Position numbers and translations under genes: made by a program. Below the pieces are notes generated by a model that had not been told where the DNA came from, did not search any database, and saw only the letters and a program-made list of their open reading frames with translations. A stretch of DNA of 64,000 bases, from NCBI GenBank assembly GCA_029237695.1, contig CM055272.1:37166901-37230900 (forward strand), read 5' to 3'. Source of the DNA: Conchocele bisecta. Taxonomy: Eukaryota; Mollusca; Bivalvia; Lucinida; Thyasiridae. Within the stretch, counting starts at the first letter, position 1; every line of letters begins with the position of its first letter. Of the stretch, positions 44,980 to 55,856 are shown one piece after another.

Positions 44980-47900
44980 CTGGAGTCAGTTAAAGATCAA
45001 TAGATTTTTTGATTTTTTTAAAGGATGAAAGGAATGCGGAAAACAAACAAATAACAAGAAATCGCATCGTTAAACGACGCTTATCCCCTCACTGGCAGCC
45101 TTGATAATAATAATAATAAAAAAAAAACAAAAAAAAAAAACACAAGTCCTCAGTGACCTTGACCTTGGCCGGTCCAACTTAGGTCATACTGGCAGCCTTG
45201 ATAATAAACAATAATAACAAGAGGGCCCTATATCGCTCACCTGGTTATTATACATATGCAAGTAAATCTGAGAGAGCTTTCTACATTCATTATTGCTACA
45301 AAGTTTTGTCGAAACCAGTCTGTTGATTATAATGGGAAGACATTGTTGAAAGATTTTGTCCAACTTTATACGGTGGCCATCTTGGATTATGTGACGACCT
45401 CCAATTTGAAAAATCTGTAAATGTTTCACCGAAAGACAATAACTATGAAGCTTGGCCAGCATCAGCCAAGCAGTTAATAGTAAGAAAAGGCTGTTTGAAA
45501 GCTCTAATAAAAAGATATTGGTTTGATCTTTTGGCGGCCATCTTGGATGACGTAGTCAACCGATTTCGATAAAAAACGCTTCAGAGTCTTTGATTTGATA
45601 TACAACATGACCAAATTTGGTAAAATTTAACCCCTAATTGAGCCGCCGGGCCCCACCCATTTTTTGATCGTGAGAAGAAGATTTTTTTTAAGAATTTGAC
45701 CTCAGGTGAGCTAAAAAATGAATGGGGTTAACGTCCCAGCAACAGCTAAGGTCATTTAGGGACCAGACCTCGGTTTAATATCTCATCTGAAAGACCAGTG
45801 AGATGGAAATACTATGAAAGTACTTTTGACGCCCAAGGCGAAGATTGAACCCACAAACTCGGCTATTGAAGTCCAGTGTTGTAACCTCTCGGTTGCAACT
45901 CATTTCTGGTTGTGTCAACAGCGGCCATAAAAAGGATACGTTAAAGTTCTTCGGCACATGTTTTGCTCCCATCGCCTCAATGGCCCCCGCGGTGCCTGCG
46001 TACGGCCATTTACCCCCGTCTTCCTTATCCTGGCCTACGGTCAACTCACAGCCTGGTATCAGCTTGGCCGCTAACACCGGCGCGATACAGCACAGGCTGC
46101 AAGAGAAAATGGATTGACAGAGGAACATCTCTAAACCGGACACCTAGGAAAAAACCACAGTGGTGTCCATCAAAATTAACCCTTAAAATGCTGAATTAAA
46201 TTTTGTCGTCTGCTGTTTATTTTTTTATTTCCCATTGTACTTAGCAAAAGCATGCTTTGACAACACATTATAATCTAAAGTGCTGTCAACCATGTTTTTT
46301 ATTAGAAAGAAGATTCAAGATAAAGCAAAATCAGACGACAAGTTACGTCTCAGCGTTCTGAGGGTTAAACACACTGGTGTTATGGGTGTTGGGTTTAGAG
46401 AGGTTTGTTCAAAACATAGATTACCCAGGCCAGTGTCTTTAGATATAGAGGTTCTTACACGAGTGATGATTTAATATGATATTTATAAACTGATTTCATA
46501 AGAAACAAGGCTATTAATAAGTAATTATAACATGTGATAGGCACACTGTGTTTCCCCGAGAAAACGCGATGTTTCGTATCTGCGTCTGTCTACAAGCTGT
46601 CAACACAATACCGTGTTTATTGATTACCGATAAGGGACAATGCAAACTTTCACCAGTGCTCCAGATAAGCTGCGTATTTGTGTAAATACCCAATTAAAAT
46701 TGCCAAAAACCCAATTGAAATCAGTAGTAGTGAGTATCAAAAAGCAATGAAAAATTTGTGGTATCTTTATCATGCTACAGAAAACAATAAACAGACCACA
46801 ACAAAGCATATTTTCTTATTTTTCCATGAAACACATCTTGGTATTTCCTTAGAATTATCTCCAAGGAGACAATTCTAATGAAATACCAAGATGTGTTTTC
46901 ATTTAGAAGCAAACTATTCAATAAGTGCGGCCTGCTGATGTGTAAACAGTAGTGTGATTCTATTTTACACAATTAAAATTTTGGATGGAGTGACAATACT
47001 CAATTACTAATTCCTTATCTGGAGCACTGTTTCACACATCAATTGTATCCTACTGCAATTCTGGCAATGAGTACTGCAATTGTGCTCAGAAATACGATAA
47101 AAGATAAAAATCTACAAGTAAATTATTTTCTTGTGGTGTGAAATGTCCATATTTAACTTAACGGTACTCGTGAAATATACACATTTCACACTATTCTATG
47201 AACATATATGTCATATTCTAATGCACTCTATAAATATCACGCAATCTGATTGGCTGATGGTCATACATTACAGGTATATCATTGTTGATGAACGGTCGCA
47301 AATTATTTCAATATGTATTCCTACGCCAATAGTAAAGGAGTGCATTAGAAATAGGTTAACCGCATTGTAATTTGCAAATTTGCGGCGTATATCAGAAAAT
47401 GATAGATCGGAAAACATGTTTAATGGCTCTGCTAGCGCGTCGCCATTAAACATATTTTCGGACCTATCATTTTCTGATATACGCTGCAAATTTGAAAATT
47501 ACAATACAGTTAACCCTATATTTGTTGCAAAAATATAAATATCCTCTAATTTTTCTTAAAAAAAAAAAATTGGTGAAAATGGCGATGTGATACAGTGGTT
47601 TGCGATCACGAACAGCCATTATCAACGGAGATGACAATAGACATACAAACTAAGCAGACATATATTTTATGGATGTCTGGTTTAGCGAGGTTCTACTATA
47701 TGAACGGTAATACCAGCATCGGGCCTAAATTATATATCCAATAGATTTTGTAGCCAAATTGTGTATAGTACCTATCAAACATGATACCAGGTCAGAGTCA
47801 TCAACTCCATCGAACTATCCGCAAAGTCTTTAATTGTTAATATGTACAGTAACTACCGACAAAAACACAAATTAAGGAACAAAAAATCAAAATCTCTCCG

Positions 47901-50900
47901 ATACTTTCTACCAGTGCTCGCTATTGAAAATTTCCAGGAAAGTCACGTGATTTTTTCTGCTGTTAGCTATATAGCGAACACTGAGAATTAAGACCTTATT
48001 TTAATTCTAAGCATTATGGACCAGGGGCCCGTTTCACTAAACTTTGTACGACTAAAATGTAAATTTCACATTAACAATATGTTATTGTAAATGATTAATG
48101 GATTTACATTTATTGAGCATAGGCTGCATATGCAGCCTATGCTCAATAAATGTAAATCCATCAATTGAAATTTCCAGACGTTCCTAAATTTGCACTTAAG
48201 AACATTGTAGTCGCACAAAGTTTAGTGAAACGGGCCCTAGCATACTTGTGTGGCATTGGTGCTTAGCATGGGACTATGCTATGGACGAAGATATATGCAT
48301 ACAAAACATATTTAACACTCTATCTTACCCAATTGGCTTCTTGTTAGAATGGAAGTCCTTTATAACCCTCTCGACATCTGAGTTCACTGTCATACTTGTG
48401 TTATCCACAGCGAATGTGCACCTTAAATACAAGGAACCTCGCGTATCAAATTTGAGGTGATATGTTGAGCAATACTTCACGAACCAAGAATCCACTCTTC
48501 CACCGTTTCTTCACCGTGCCCATGCCGTAACATTGGAATGGAACACTGGCAGGGATTCCGCTGGCGATCGCCACATTCGCAATTGGCGATAAAAAATTAC
48601 AATTTTTTTTTTTTTTCGAAAATTGTAATTTTTTGTTTTATTTTTTTTGAAGTGGCGATTTTTTTATTTTCCCCAGCGGAATCCCTGCACTGGTTATTGG
48701 TTACTGAAGTAAATTTTTAATAAAAGTTAAAGACATCACAAGGACATATGAGACACGTCATGTTATTTGTGATCCGGGTCTCCACTATCGCAAAACCCAT
48801 AAGCCCCCATTTATCCAGGTAAATATTGCTTGTTAGAAGCTTGCCAGGTGGATCATTGATGGAATGGTGAACAGTGCAGATCCTGATCAGACTGTGCGCA
48901 TGCACAGGCTGATCTGGATCTACATTGGTCGCAAAATCCATTAAATATTGTTAGAAGCTTGCCGGGTGAATCATTGATGGAATGGCGAACAGTGCAGATC
49001 CTGGTCAGACTGTGCAGATGCACAGGCTTATCTGGATCTACACTGGTCGCAAAAGCCATAAATCCCATTTCTCCATGTACATATTGTTTGTAAGAAACTC
49101 GACTGGTGGATCATTGATGGGATGGCGAACAGTGCAGATCCTGATCAGACTGTGCACATGCACAGGCTGATCTGGATCTACATTGGTCGCAAAATCAATT
49201 AGCCCCATTCTCCAGATACATACAAGTTTTTGGCCGCTCCAAATCCGCCGGGGAATATAACGGCATCAAAGTCGGTCTGCTTCAAGTTGGACAAGGCGCT
49301 GATCTTACCGCGAGCGATTCTGGCAGACTCGACCAAAACATTCCTGATGAACGAAAAATGAAAGTGAATGGGTTTAACGTCCCAGCAACAGATAAGGTCA
49401 TATAGAGACGGGTCCACAGGTTAAAGTCTCATCCGACAGAACAGTGGGATGGAAATACTATGTGAGGTTTGAACCCACAACCTCTCGATTGGAAGTCAGG
49501 TGTTCTAACCCTAGGCCACGATCCATCCTGGAAGTAGTATGAAAGTATTTTTCACGCCTAGGGTGAGAATTGAAAGTAAAAGTGAATTGCTAACCCAGCA
49601 ACATCCGAGATCATATAGAGATGGGACGACAGTTTAAAGTCTCATCTGACAGTTTGTTTGTTTGTTGGGGTTTAACGGCCTATCAACAGCTAAGGTCATT
49701 TAAGGCCGGGTCAATGGGTTTAGTACTAAATCCCATATATTACCTGTACAAGTACATGTACATGTTCAAGTACATGTACAAAAGGAGGAAAAATCCCAAA
49801 ATCAGAACTGAATATTTACAATAACAAAACTATATATTCAGCCTTGAAATCAGAATAATCTTGATCTGATGCCAGGTCCTCGCCACAACAGAATCACTTG
49901 GCCCCACCCAAAAGCACTAGGATCAGTAATAATCTTACTACTTTTATAATGGGCAATAACACAATTCAACTCCAAGGTAACAAAAGAGCCAAAGATAAAA
50001 ATGTACCTGAGGGCCAAACCAGGCAAACCGTGATTCCTATAAGGAGGAACCCCTACCGTTAATTTACGCCGTCACATTCGCCCGACCACCACCCACCTCA
50101 TCCGACAGACCAGTGAGATGGAAGTACTATGTAAGTATTTTTTACCCCTAGGGCGAGGATTGAAAGTAAAAGGTTTAACGTCACAGCGACAGTTATGGTC
50201 CATATAGAGACCGGACCACAGTTTAACCCTTACAGTGCTGATTTAAAATTTGTCGTCTGCTGTTTATTTTCCATTTTTCTTATCAAAAACATGATTTGAC
50301 AGCACTTTAGAATCATTTCCATTGGAAATGATTCTAAAATGCTGCCAAACCATGTATTTATTTAAAGAAAATACAAAATACGTTACAACAGCAGACAACA
50401 GTTTTCGGTATTTCACTGGTGAGGCATGGGCAGAAAAGCTGAACAAAGGGACATTTAACCCTTCACCCCCATGTGTAACTGGAATGGATTTTGATATGCT
50501 AATTTTGCAACCAATCCAATTGTCACAAAATGATTTTCAGATTAGTCCATTTATGAAAAGGGGGTGCTTTTGTTCTCAAAAATATGAAAATTACTTGCAA
50601 AAAGTGCAGAACCTGATGAGACGGCTTGCCACAAACCGGCTCATCTGGATTTACACTGTTTGCCAATATCACTCACTATACAGGTCTGTGATGTTGAAAG
50701 AGTGAAGAAAATCAATAGTGGTTGTCCTCTTGCCATGATAAACATGTATGCTAAACTTAATGAATGGCACTATGTCAAGATGATGTCTCAAACATTTGAT
50801 ATGTGGAAGATGGCTTGTGGCCTAGGGGTTAGAACGCCCGACTTCCAGTGGCAATCCGGAGGTTGTGGGTTCAAACCTCACATTGGGCATCAAAAATAAT

Positions 50901-53900
50901 TTCATAGTATTTCCATCTCACTTGTTTGAGACTTTAAACTGTGGTCCCGTCTCTATATGACCTTAGCTGTTGCTGGTACGTTAAACACATTCACTTTTGA
51001 TATGTGGGTTTTCACTTCATGCACTGCAAATGACCTATATCAAACAATGAATCAATTGATTTGATCAAATTGCAAAAAGGTTTGTGTTACATTCAAGTAT
51101 ATACGATCAGAACTGTGATAAAGAAGGGAGATAATTTGGTTATGCATTTTGTTATACACATACTACATGTAGTAAGAACATTTTATGAAATAAATTTTTT
51201 TTTTGTGAAATGATCATACAATACCATGTTTCCATTAGATATCAGTTTAACCCCCATTTCATGCTGAGGATCTGCCATTATGTTTTGCGGAAAATCCTAA
51301 ATATTTTCCTTCTATGCGCTCAGAAGTATATGTCGTGACCACCATTTGAACCGTCTCGTCGAGACGGTTCAAATGAGTGGTCGCAACATATACTTTCATT
51401 GAGAAATAACAAAAATTAGATATTTTTAAAAACCCATACCCGTAATGGGTTACTATAAATTTTAGTTAAATTAAATTAAATTAGTCATCATCGATTGCAG
51501 AAAAATCAGTCTTTTAGTATATTTTCATGGTTTTACTGATCCCAATATTTTTTTCAGGTGACTCATATGTACAATTGGGATCACAAATATGATGCAGCCG
51601 GTACTAGTAGAGCGGCACTAAATTTACTGCACAGCTGCTGAGCACAATGTTACCCCACCGCCTGCTGTAATCTTGCCAATATTTGTAAATACGCTTATTA
51701 CAATACACTTGAATATTCTGGGTGGAAATAAATAAAAAAGCTTGATTGGCTGAGCCTGAGCTGTGCTACATCTCAGGCGCAGCCAATCAAATTGCTTGAT
51801 TGCTAGTTGATATTGCCACTATTTGTAAATGTGTTTATTATGAAGTACAGTGTACTTGAATATTGTGTTTGAAAATAAGCAGCTTGATTGGCTGAGCCTG
51901 AGCTGTGCTACAGCTCAGGTGCAGCCAATCAAATTACATGATTGCTAGTTGATAGATGTTCAGAAACGTTGACATCGGAGGCCTCCACAAATTCTTCACT
52001 AAATTTTCCACTCTTTCAGACTGGATTTCAACTCGTACATTACTATATTTTTATGCCGCACTGTCTCTTCAAATAAAACACTCGTCCAGAACGAACATTC
52101 CCTCCCGAATACAAGCGGACAAGTGGATTAGTCTAGGCCTGCATCTTGTCAGGATTAACGCAGGCGGTCGTGTACTGGTGTAGTACTGGAAGCCCGTTTC
52201 ACTAAACATCGTACGACTAAAATGTTCGTAAGTGCAAATTTAGGATCGTCTGGAAATTTCAATTGATGGATTTACATTTATTGAGCATAGGCTGCATAAC
52301 GCATCCTATGCTCAATAAATGTAAATCCAATAATTGTTAACAAGAAAACATTGTTAATGTGAAATTTACAGACTCTCATAATGTTGCATTTTATGTACAT
52401 TTTAGTCATACAAAGTTTAAAGAGACGACACCCAGATCTTCCCAGCTACCTGTTGTGTTCCATCAGTTCCCCTTTTACCTATTGTGTTCCATCGGTTCCC
52501 CTTTTACCTATTGTGTTCCATCGATTCACCTTTTACCTATTGTGTTCCATCGGTTCCCCTTTTACATATTGTGTTCCATCGGTTCCCCTTTTACTGATTG
52601 TGTTCCATTGGTTCCCCTTTTACCTATTGTGTTCCATTGGTTCCCCTTTCGTGTGGTTGATGGCGTGCATCTGGTCCGTGTCGGGAGCGAACATCGAGAT
52701 CTCTGCTCCCCCGCGACTCAGGTGTACAAGGGTCCTGTAATACAGATTGATTGATTGATTGATTGATGTTTACATTTGTTCAATAAGGAGGTCATACACC
52801 AATGGTAATGCAACTGCAGGGCTCCAGATAAGGAATTAGTAATTGAGTATTGTCACTCAATCATTTCTGAAGCAATTGGGTATTTCAATATTTGAATTGG
52901 GTAAAATAAAATGACACTACTGTTTACACATCAACAGACACCAATTATTGAATAGATTGCTTCCAAATGAAAACATGTCTTGGCATTTCATTAGAATTGT
53001 CTTCTTGGAGACAATTCTAATGAAATACCAAGATGTGTTTTCATAGAAAATAAGAAATATATGCTATATTTGTGGCCTGTTTATTGTTTTCTGGGTATTT
53101 AAGCAAATACGCAGCTTAGCTGGAGCTCTGCAACTACATTGCATATTCAGCAATATAATGACACAATAATATCTTTTCACGTATTTGTATACAGGTTTTT
53201 TCTTCTGCAAAGATCATTCTTTCCAGTACATAAACCACCATATCCTGATCTGGTGTTGGGCACTCTTACTGCACTAGCTATCTTGGCACTATGTGTGAAT
53301 TCCAATAAAACTCATTAGTAAAGTGACCGTGTCTCAGATAATGTCTCAGATATCCATCACACAATTTTATTTGATGACATTCCCCCAAAACATGTGTTAT
53401 ATATTTGAGTATATGCTATATGTGATAGGAAGGCTAAATAATTTAGTTTGGTTTTCATTTTCACTATACATGTACCAGTAGCCTATTTCACCAACATTGC
53501 AAAGTATACTTATGTAGCAGAGTATACTTTAAGGGAGAAATTTTCAATATTAGGATAAATTAAAATAAAATTATTATACTGAATTTATTACATTATCACA
53601 GCCATTTTGGCTGTGATAATGTAATAAATTCAGTATAATAATTCTGCATACTTTTAATCATCAAATATATGCAGTCGTTAGTTCTATATGAAATAATACA
53701 TTAGGGAAAAATAAATGATTACCATGATTACTCCCTCATAGTGTACTTTGCTAGATAAGTATACTTTGCAATGTTGATGAAATCGGCTACAGGAAGAGAA
53801 CATTGTCAAATTTCTTTATTTTTTATTGTGAAATGATAATACTATACCACATATAGAAAGCTAGTGAAATTAATTGAAATAAAATAATTTAGTAACCATG

Positions 53901-55636
53901 AGTGCAAAACGTGTTTACAATACTGAAAAATAACTAGGTATGTAAACGTATTATAAACATATTATTTTACCAATCCACAACTTTTTACATGCACCTTATA
54001 ATTATGTACGATTAGGTTTAGAAATATGACACAATTCTAGAATTAAACTAGTTTTTCCTATTCTTTTTTTATCACTTTCTAGGCATATCTGAGCCAATAA
54101 ATGTCAGTGCTGAATTAAAATTTGTCGTCTGCTGTTAATTTTTCTTTGGCAATAATCTGACTTAACGTATCAGGAAGTATTAAAAATTTGGCCAAAAACT
54201 ATTGACACAAACGTTAAGGTCACCAAGGTCATGGTCAAGGTCACTCAAATGACACTGGGTGGATAGCTTTCAATGTGAGGAAGCTATTGATGAAATTTAG
54301 TAAGGATCCAACTAACGGATCACGAGATATGGGAAATTTGGCTACGTCCAAAATGTACGTAATAAATTGTTGACACCGACACCGGTATTGTCACCGCTAT
54401 GCCTCACTTTCCACTATCGTGGCTAGACAAAAAATCGCCCAAATCTGGTAATCTACTGTATATGTTATTACAGGGCTCCAGATAAGGAATTAGTAATTGA
54501 GTAGTGTCACTCCATCATTTATGAAACAATTGGGTATTTCAAAATTTTAATTGGGTAAAATAAAATCACACTTCTGTTTACATATCAGCAGACAGCAATT
54601 ATTGAATAGTTTGCTTCTAAATGAAAACATATCTTGGCATTTCATTAGAAAGGAGACAATTCTAATGAAATACCAAGATTTGTTTTCATGGAAAAATAAG
54701 AAAAAACATACTATATCTGTGGTCGGTTTATTGTTTTCTGCAGCATGATAAAGGTAGCACAATTTTGTATTGCTTGTTGATACTCACTACCTTTGATTTT
54801 CAATTGGGATTTTGGCAATTTTAATTGGTTATTTAAGCAAATACGCAGCTTATCTGGAACACTGTTATTATCAGGAGTACTTTTCTGCTTTTATCCACTT
54901 CCTGACAACAGCCACTGTGAGTACATGTTGCAGAGAGGTTGCACTGTGTGGTGACCTCATTTTGGGAACTCTAGTGAAATCTGGAACAGAATTTTCGTCA
55001 TGGCAAGTCACACAAACTTACGCCGATGATTCGTGTATTTCACTTCCATCATATACGCCACAGCCAGAAAGAACCTAAGAAACAAAATAACAGAAAGATA
55101 ATTTTGACAATTGTTTGTAAATTAACACGATTAATTAACATCGTTTCAAACATGTTGAACATGTTGAATGATAAACACAGACTACGGGTAGTCATTTTTA
55201 TGTAAGAAATGTACACGGTAAATAAATGTAGTATGGTCCACAGTCACGTTGTGGTATGAACGACAAAAGCGTCTTTAAATAATTCCCAATTATACTCCGA
55301 TATTAAATATCTACAAGGTACGAGATTCACCATCTTTTCAATGATCAACGGAAGTATTACTATTGTACCTTGGGCCCGGCTATCTAATTCAGTAATTGCA
55401 ACACGCGACGGCAAACAAACGGATACTGATTCTGATCACAATTGATAGGGCTAATTTCACGAGACAAACTGAAGGTCTGCGCCGGGGACACTTACAACTG
55501 CAACTTTGGGAGAGTTTTTTCCAGTACCGTGATGCTCTGCCATCATGACAGTCGTGTGAATGTATTTACTGAGATAAGATAGGTGTAGCGGTTGCCTATA
55601 AACAGCAGCTAAACCAGTTCTGACTGTCGAGAACAT
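44851..55636 (-). CDS. GATD3: GATD3/ES1-like protein, DJ-1/PfpI superfamily, complete
   Basis: Seven minus-strand exons (55636-55496, 55074-55022, 52734-52624, 49343-49224, 48421-48329, 46096-45940, 44979-44851) join in phase to 267 residues plus stop, about the length of human GATD3. Residues 1-30 ([20 protein letters not shown]...) carry four basic and no acidic residues, like a mitochondrial presequence. The mature part shows [65 protein letters not shown], the nucleophile-elbow segment [16 protein letters not shown] (cysteines 175 and 176) and [13 protein letters not shown]. The family relates to bacterial ElbB; human GATD3 has been reported as a mitochondrial deglycase, but the function is not settled. 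An in-frame TAA lies directly before the chosen ATG. Confidence 0.93.
45219..45905 (-). repeat. Short family A copy followed by SINE S2, GATD3 intron 6
   Basis: 45219-45716 is a reverse family A copy (ACAAGAGGGCCCTATATCGC to CCTCAGGTGAGCTAAAAA). 45718-45905 is reverse S2 (GTTAACGTCCCAGCAACAGC, GATTGAACCCACAAACTC). S2 runs to within 35 bp of exon 6. Confidence 0.65.
45940..46096 (-). CDS. GATD3: GATD3 exon 6 with the nucleophile elbow
   Basis: Acceptor TTTCTCTTGCAG; 157 bases encode [40 protein letters not shown] and VPKNFN. The donor AAC/gtatcc is weak, but it is the one that keeps both the frame and the family spacing to exon 7. Confidence 0.88.
46120..46410. mobile_element. Tc1-like MITE with nested family J fold-back
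   Basis: The outer ends GGAACATCTCTAAACCGGAC and GGGTTTAGAGAGGTTTGTTC enclose a family J element (46178-46368) with the GTCGTCTGCTG block and decayed hairpin arms. It begins 24 bp upstream of the GATD3 exon 6 acceptor. Confidence 0.6.
46654..47029. mobile_element. Fold-back MITE family F with target duplication
   Basis: CAGTGCTCCAGATAAGCTGC to CTTATCTGGAGCACTG. TTTCAC occurs on both sides. Confidence 0.75.
47355..47515. repeat. Long palindrome in GATD3 intron 5
   Basis: TAACCGCATTGTAATTTGCA ... TATCAGAAAATGATAGATCG faces its near-complement across a short GGCTCTGCTAGCGCGTCGCC centre. The arms are about 65 bp. Confidence 0.75.
48022..48240. mobile_element. MITE with GGGCCCGTTTCACTAAA termini
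   Basis: CAGGGGCCCGTTTCACTAAA to TTTAGTGAAACGGGCCCTAG, with the GCATAGGCTGCATATGCAGC centre. Confidence 0.8.
48329..48421 (-). CDS. GATD3: GATD3 exon 5
   Basis: 93 bases encode [20 protein letters not shown] and [10 protein letters not shown]; donor TTGG/gtaaga. Only phase-compatible joining to exons 4 and 6 reveals it, because the plus-strand frame here is meaningless. Confidence 0.92.
48550..48688. mobile_element. MITE family E with target duplication
   Basis: CAGGGATTCCGCTGGCGATC to CCCCAGCGGAATCCCTG, flanked on both sides by CACTGG. Confidence 0.75.
48834..49200 (+). repeat. Three tandem units of about 125 bp
   Basis: Each unit has GTTAGAAGCTTGCCRGGTG, GCAGATCCTGATCAGACTGT and GATCTGGATCTACATTGGTC. 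This is a local tandem expansion of a family dispersed at 8390, 28360 and 41500. Confidence 0.7.
49224..49343 (-). CDS. GATD3: GATD3 exon 4
   Basis: Acceptor TTCGTTCATCAG, 120 bases encoding [20 protein letters not shown] and [14 protein letters not shown], donor AACTT/gtatgt. Confidence 0.93.
49357..50225 (-). repeat. SINE cluster in GATD3 intron 3
   Basis: Reverse S2 copies or parts at 49357-49530, 49545-49650 and 50095-50225 (GTTTGAACCCACAACCTC, GTTCTAACCCTAGGCCAC) flank a reverse S1 copy at 49652-49915 (GGTTTAACGGCCTATCAACA). S2 starts 14 bp upstream of the exon 4 acceptor. Confidence 0.6.
50223..50998. repeat. Family J fold-back, GTGAAAGGGTTAA-type fold-back and SINE S2
   Basis: 50223-50406: hairpin TTTGACAGCACTTTAGAATC around 50317. 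50456-50705: AACCCTTCACCCC to TGTTGAAAGAGTGAA. 50812-50998: S2 with GTGGCCTAGGGGTTAGAACG and GGGTTCAAACCTC. Confidence 0.65.
51245..51455. mobile_element. Fold-back MITE family M
   Basis: AACCCCCATTTCATGCTGAG to CCCGTAATGGGTT. The palindrome CATTTGAACCGTCTCGTCGA is centred near 51360. Confidence 0.7.
51675..51955 (+). repeat. Two tandem units of about 138 bp, each with a hairpin
   Basis: Each carries GCTTGATTGGCTGAGCCTGA and inverted TCAGGCGCAGCCAATCAAAT-type sequence, followed by TGCTAGTTGATA. Confidence 0.7.
52193..52422. mobile_element. MITE with CCCGTTTCACTAAA termini
   Basis: GCCCGTTTCACTAAACATCG to TTTTAGTCATACAAAGTTTA. The right end is degraded next to the 29-bp array. Confidence 0.65.
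52441..52650 (-). repeat. 29-bp tandem array over the GATD3 exon 3 donor
   Basis: The motif GTGTTCC recurs at 52455, 52484, 52513, 52542, 52571, 52600 and 52629, so the period is exactly 29 with seven copies. On the coding strand the unit is GGAACCRATGGAACACAATA then GGTAAAAGG. It contains the end of exon 3 and its gtaaaa donor. Using an inner copy of the donor would add 29 n bases and hit TAA at once (AAT AGG TAA). Confidence 0.9.
52624..52734 (-). CDS. GATD3: GATD3 exon 3
   Basis: 111 bases encode [20 protein letters not shown], then [16 protein letters not shown], ending AG/gtaaaa. The last 26 bases and the donor are the first unit of a 29-bp tandem array running on into the intron. Confidence 0.9.
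   Translation of the reverse strand, partial: DPCTPESRGSRDLDVRSRHGPDARHQPHERGTNGTQ
52817..53130. mobile_element. Fold-back MITE family F
   Basis: CAGGGCTCCAGATAAGGAAT to CAGCTTAGCTGGAGCTCTG, with CAACT on both sides. The (TTGA)n run at 52745-52768 precedes it. Confidence 0.75.
53479..53789. mobile_element. Fold-back MITE family G
   Basis: TAGCCTATTTCACC to GATGAAATCGGCTA, with CAG on both sides. The ATTATCACAGCC palindrome is intact. Confidence 0.75.
53790..54470. other. GATD3 intron 2, non-coding
   Basis: 54215-54245 has CAAGGTCATGGTCAAGGTCA. 54100-54150 is the end of a family J copy. No exon is seen. Confidence 0.4.
54471..54864. mobile_element. Fold-back MITE family F with target duplication
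   Basis: CAGGGCTCCAGATAAGGAAT to TTATCTGGAACACTG, flanked on both sides by TTATTA. The central palindrome has lost its GTCTCC part (TTAGAAAGGAGACAATTCTAA). Confidence 0.75.
55022..55074 (-). CDS. GATD3: GATD3 exon 2
   Basis: 53 bases from acceptor TTCTTAG to donor GGC/gtaagt encode [17 protein letters not shown] plus two bases of an alanine codon. This contains the conserved glutamate of the superfamily (EIHE). Confidence 0.92.
55496..55636 (-). CDS. GATD3: GATD3 exon 1: presequence and first strand
   Basis: The ATG at 55636 follows an in-frame TAA with no gap. 47 codons end GKNSPKVAV before gtaagt. A second and third ATG (55546, 55543) would omit the presequence, so a shorter non-mitochondrial form starting MMAEHHG or MAEHHG is possible. 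Confidence 0.85.
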
Positions 55637-55814
55637 TTATTTTTCACTGGCCGAACAACCTTGCCAAATTATCTCGAAATGTATCACGACACCGGTTCAG
55701 CTCATCAACAACAACAACAACAACAACAACTTTTTTTTCTCCTATTAATTTTCTTGCCATAATTTCATTGACAGTATGCATTTTACTGTAAATTGATCCC
55801 TTAAAATTGCTAGC
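55637..55814. promoter_or_regulatory. Probable bidirectional promoter between GATD3 and PCGF1
   Basis: 178 bp separate two divergent start codons. It holds a CAA trinucleotide run (about 55710-55731) followed by a T run. No TATA box in a convincing place and no CpG-rich core are visible. Some of it must be 5' UTR of both genes, so the promoter may overlap the first exons. Confidence 0.6.
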
Positions 55815-55856
55815 ATGGTTTCCAATTTGTCTTTCTATCCACCGGGAATCGAAGAG
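55815..55856 (+). CDS. PCGF1: PCGF1 exon 1
   Basis: An in-frame TGA at 55794-55796 precedes the ATG. Fourteen codons ([14 protein letters not shown]) end at GAG/gtaaga and join in phase to [15 protein letters not shown]. The short N-terminus is plausible for this family, but the exon rests on splice signals rather than conserved residues. Confidence 0.7.

Noticed and set aside
44846..45028. Plus-strand 60-residue frame
   Set aside because: It is the reverse of GATD3 exon 7.
52359..52754. Plus-strand open frames of 131 and 119 residues
   Set aside because: They are antisense to GATD3 exon 3 and its 29-bp array; the minus strand has the conserved protein and splice signals.
55541..55546. GATD3 start at the double ATG
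   Set aside because: Not excluded as an alternative, but the upstream in-frame ATG at 55636 gives the expected family length and a presequence.
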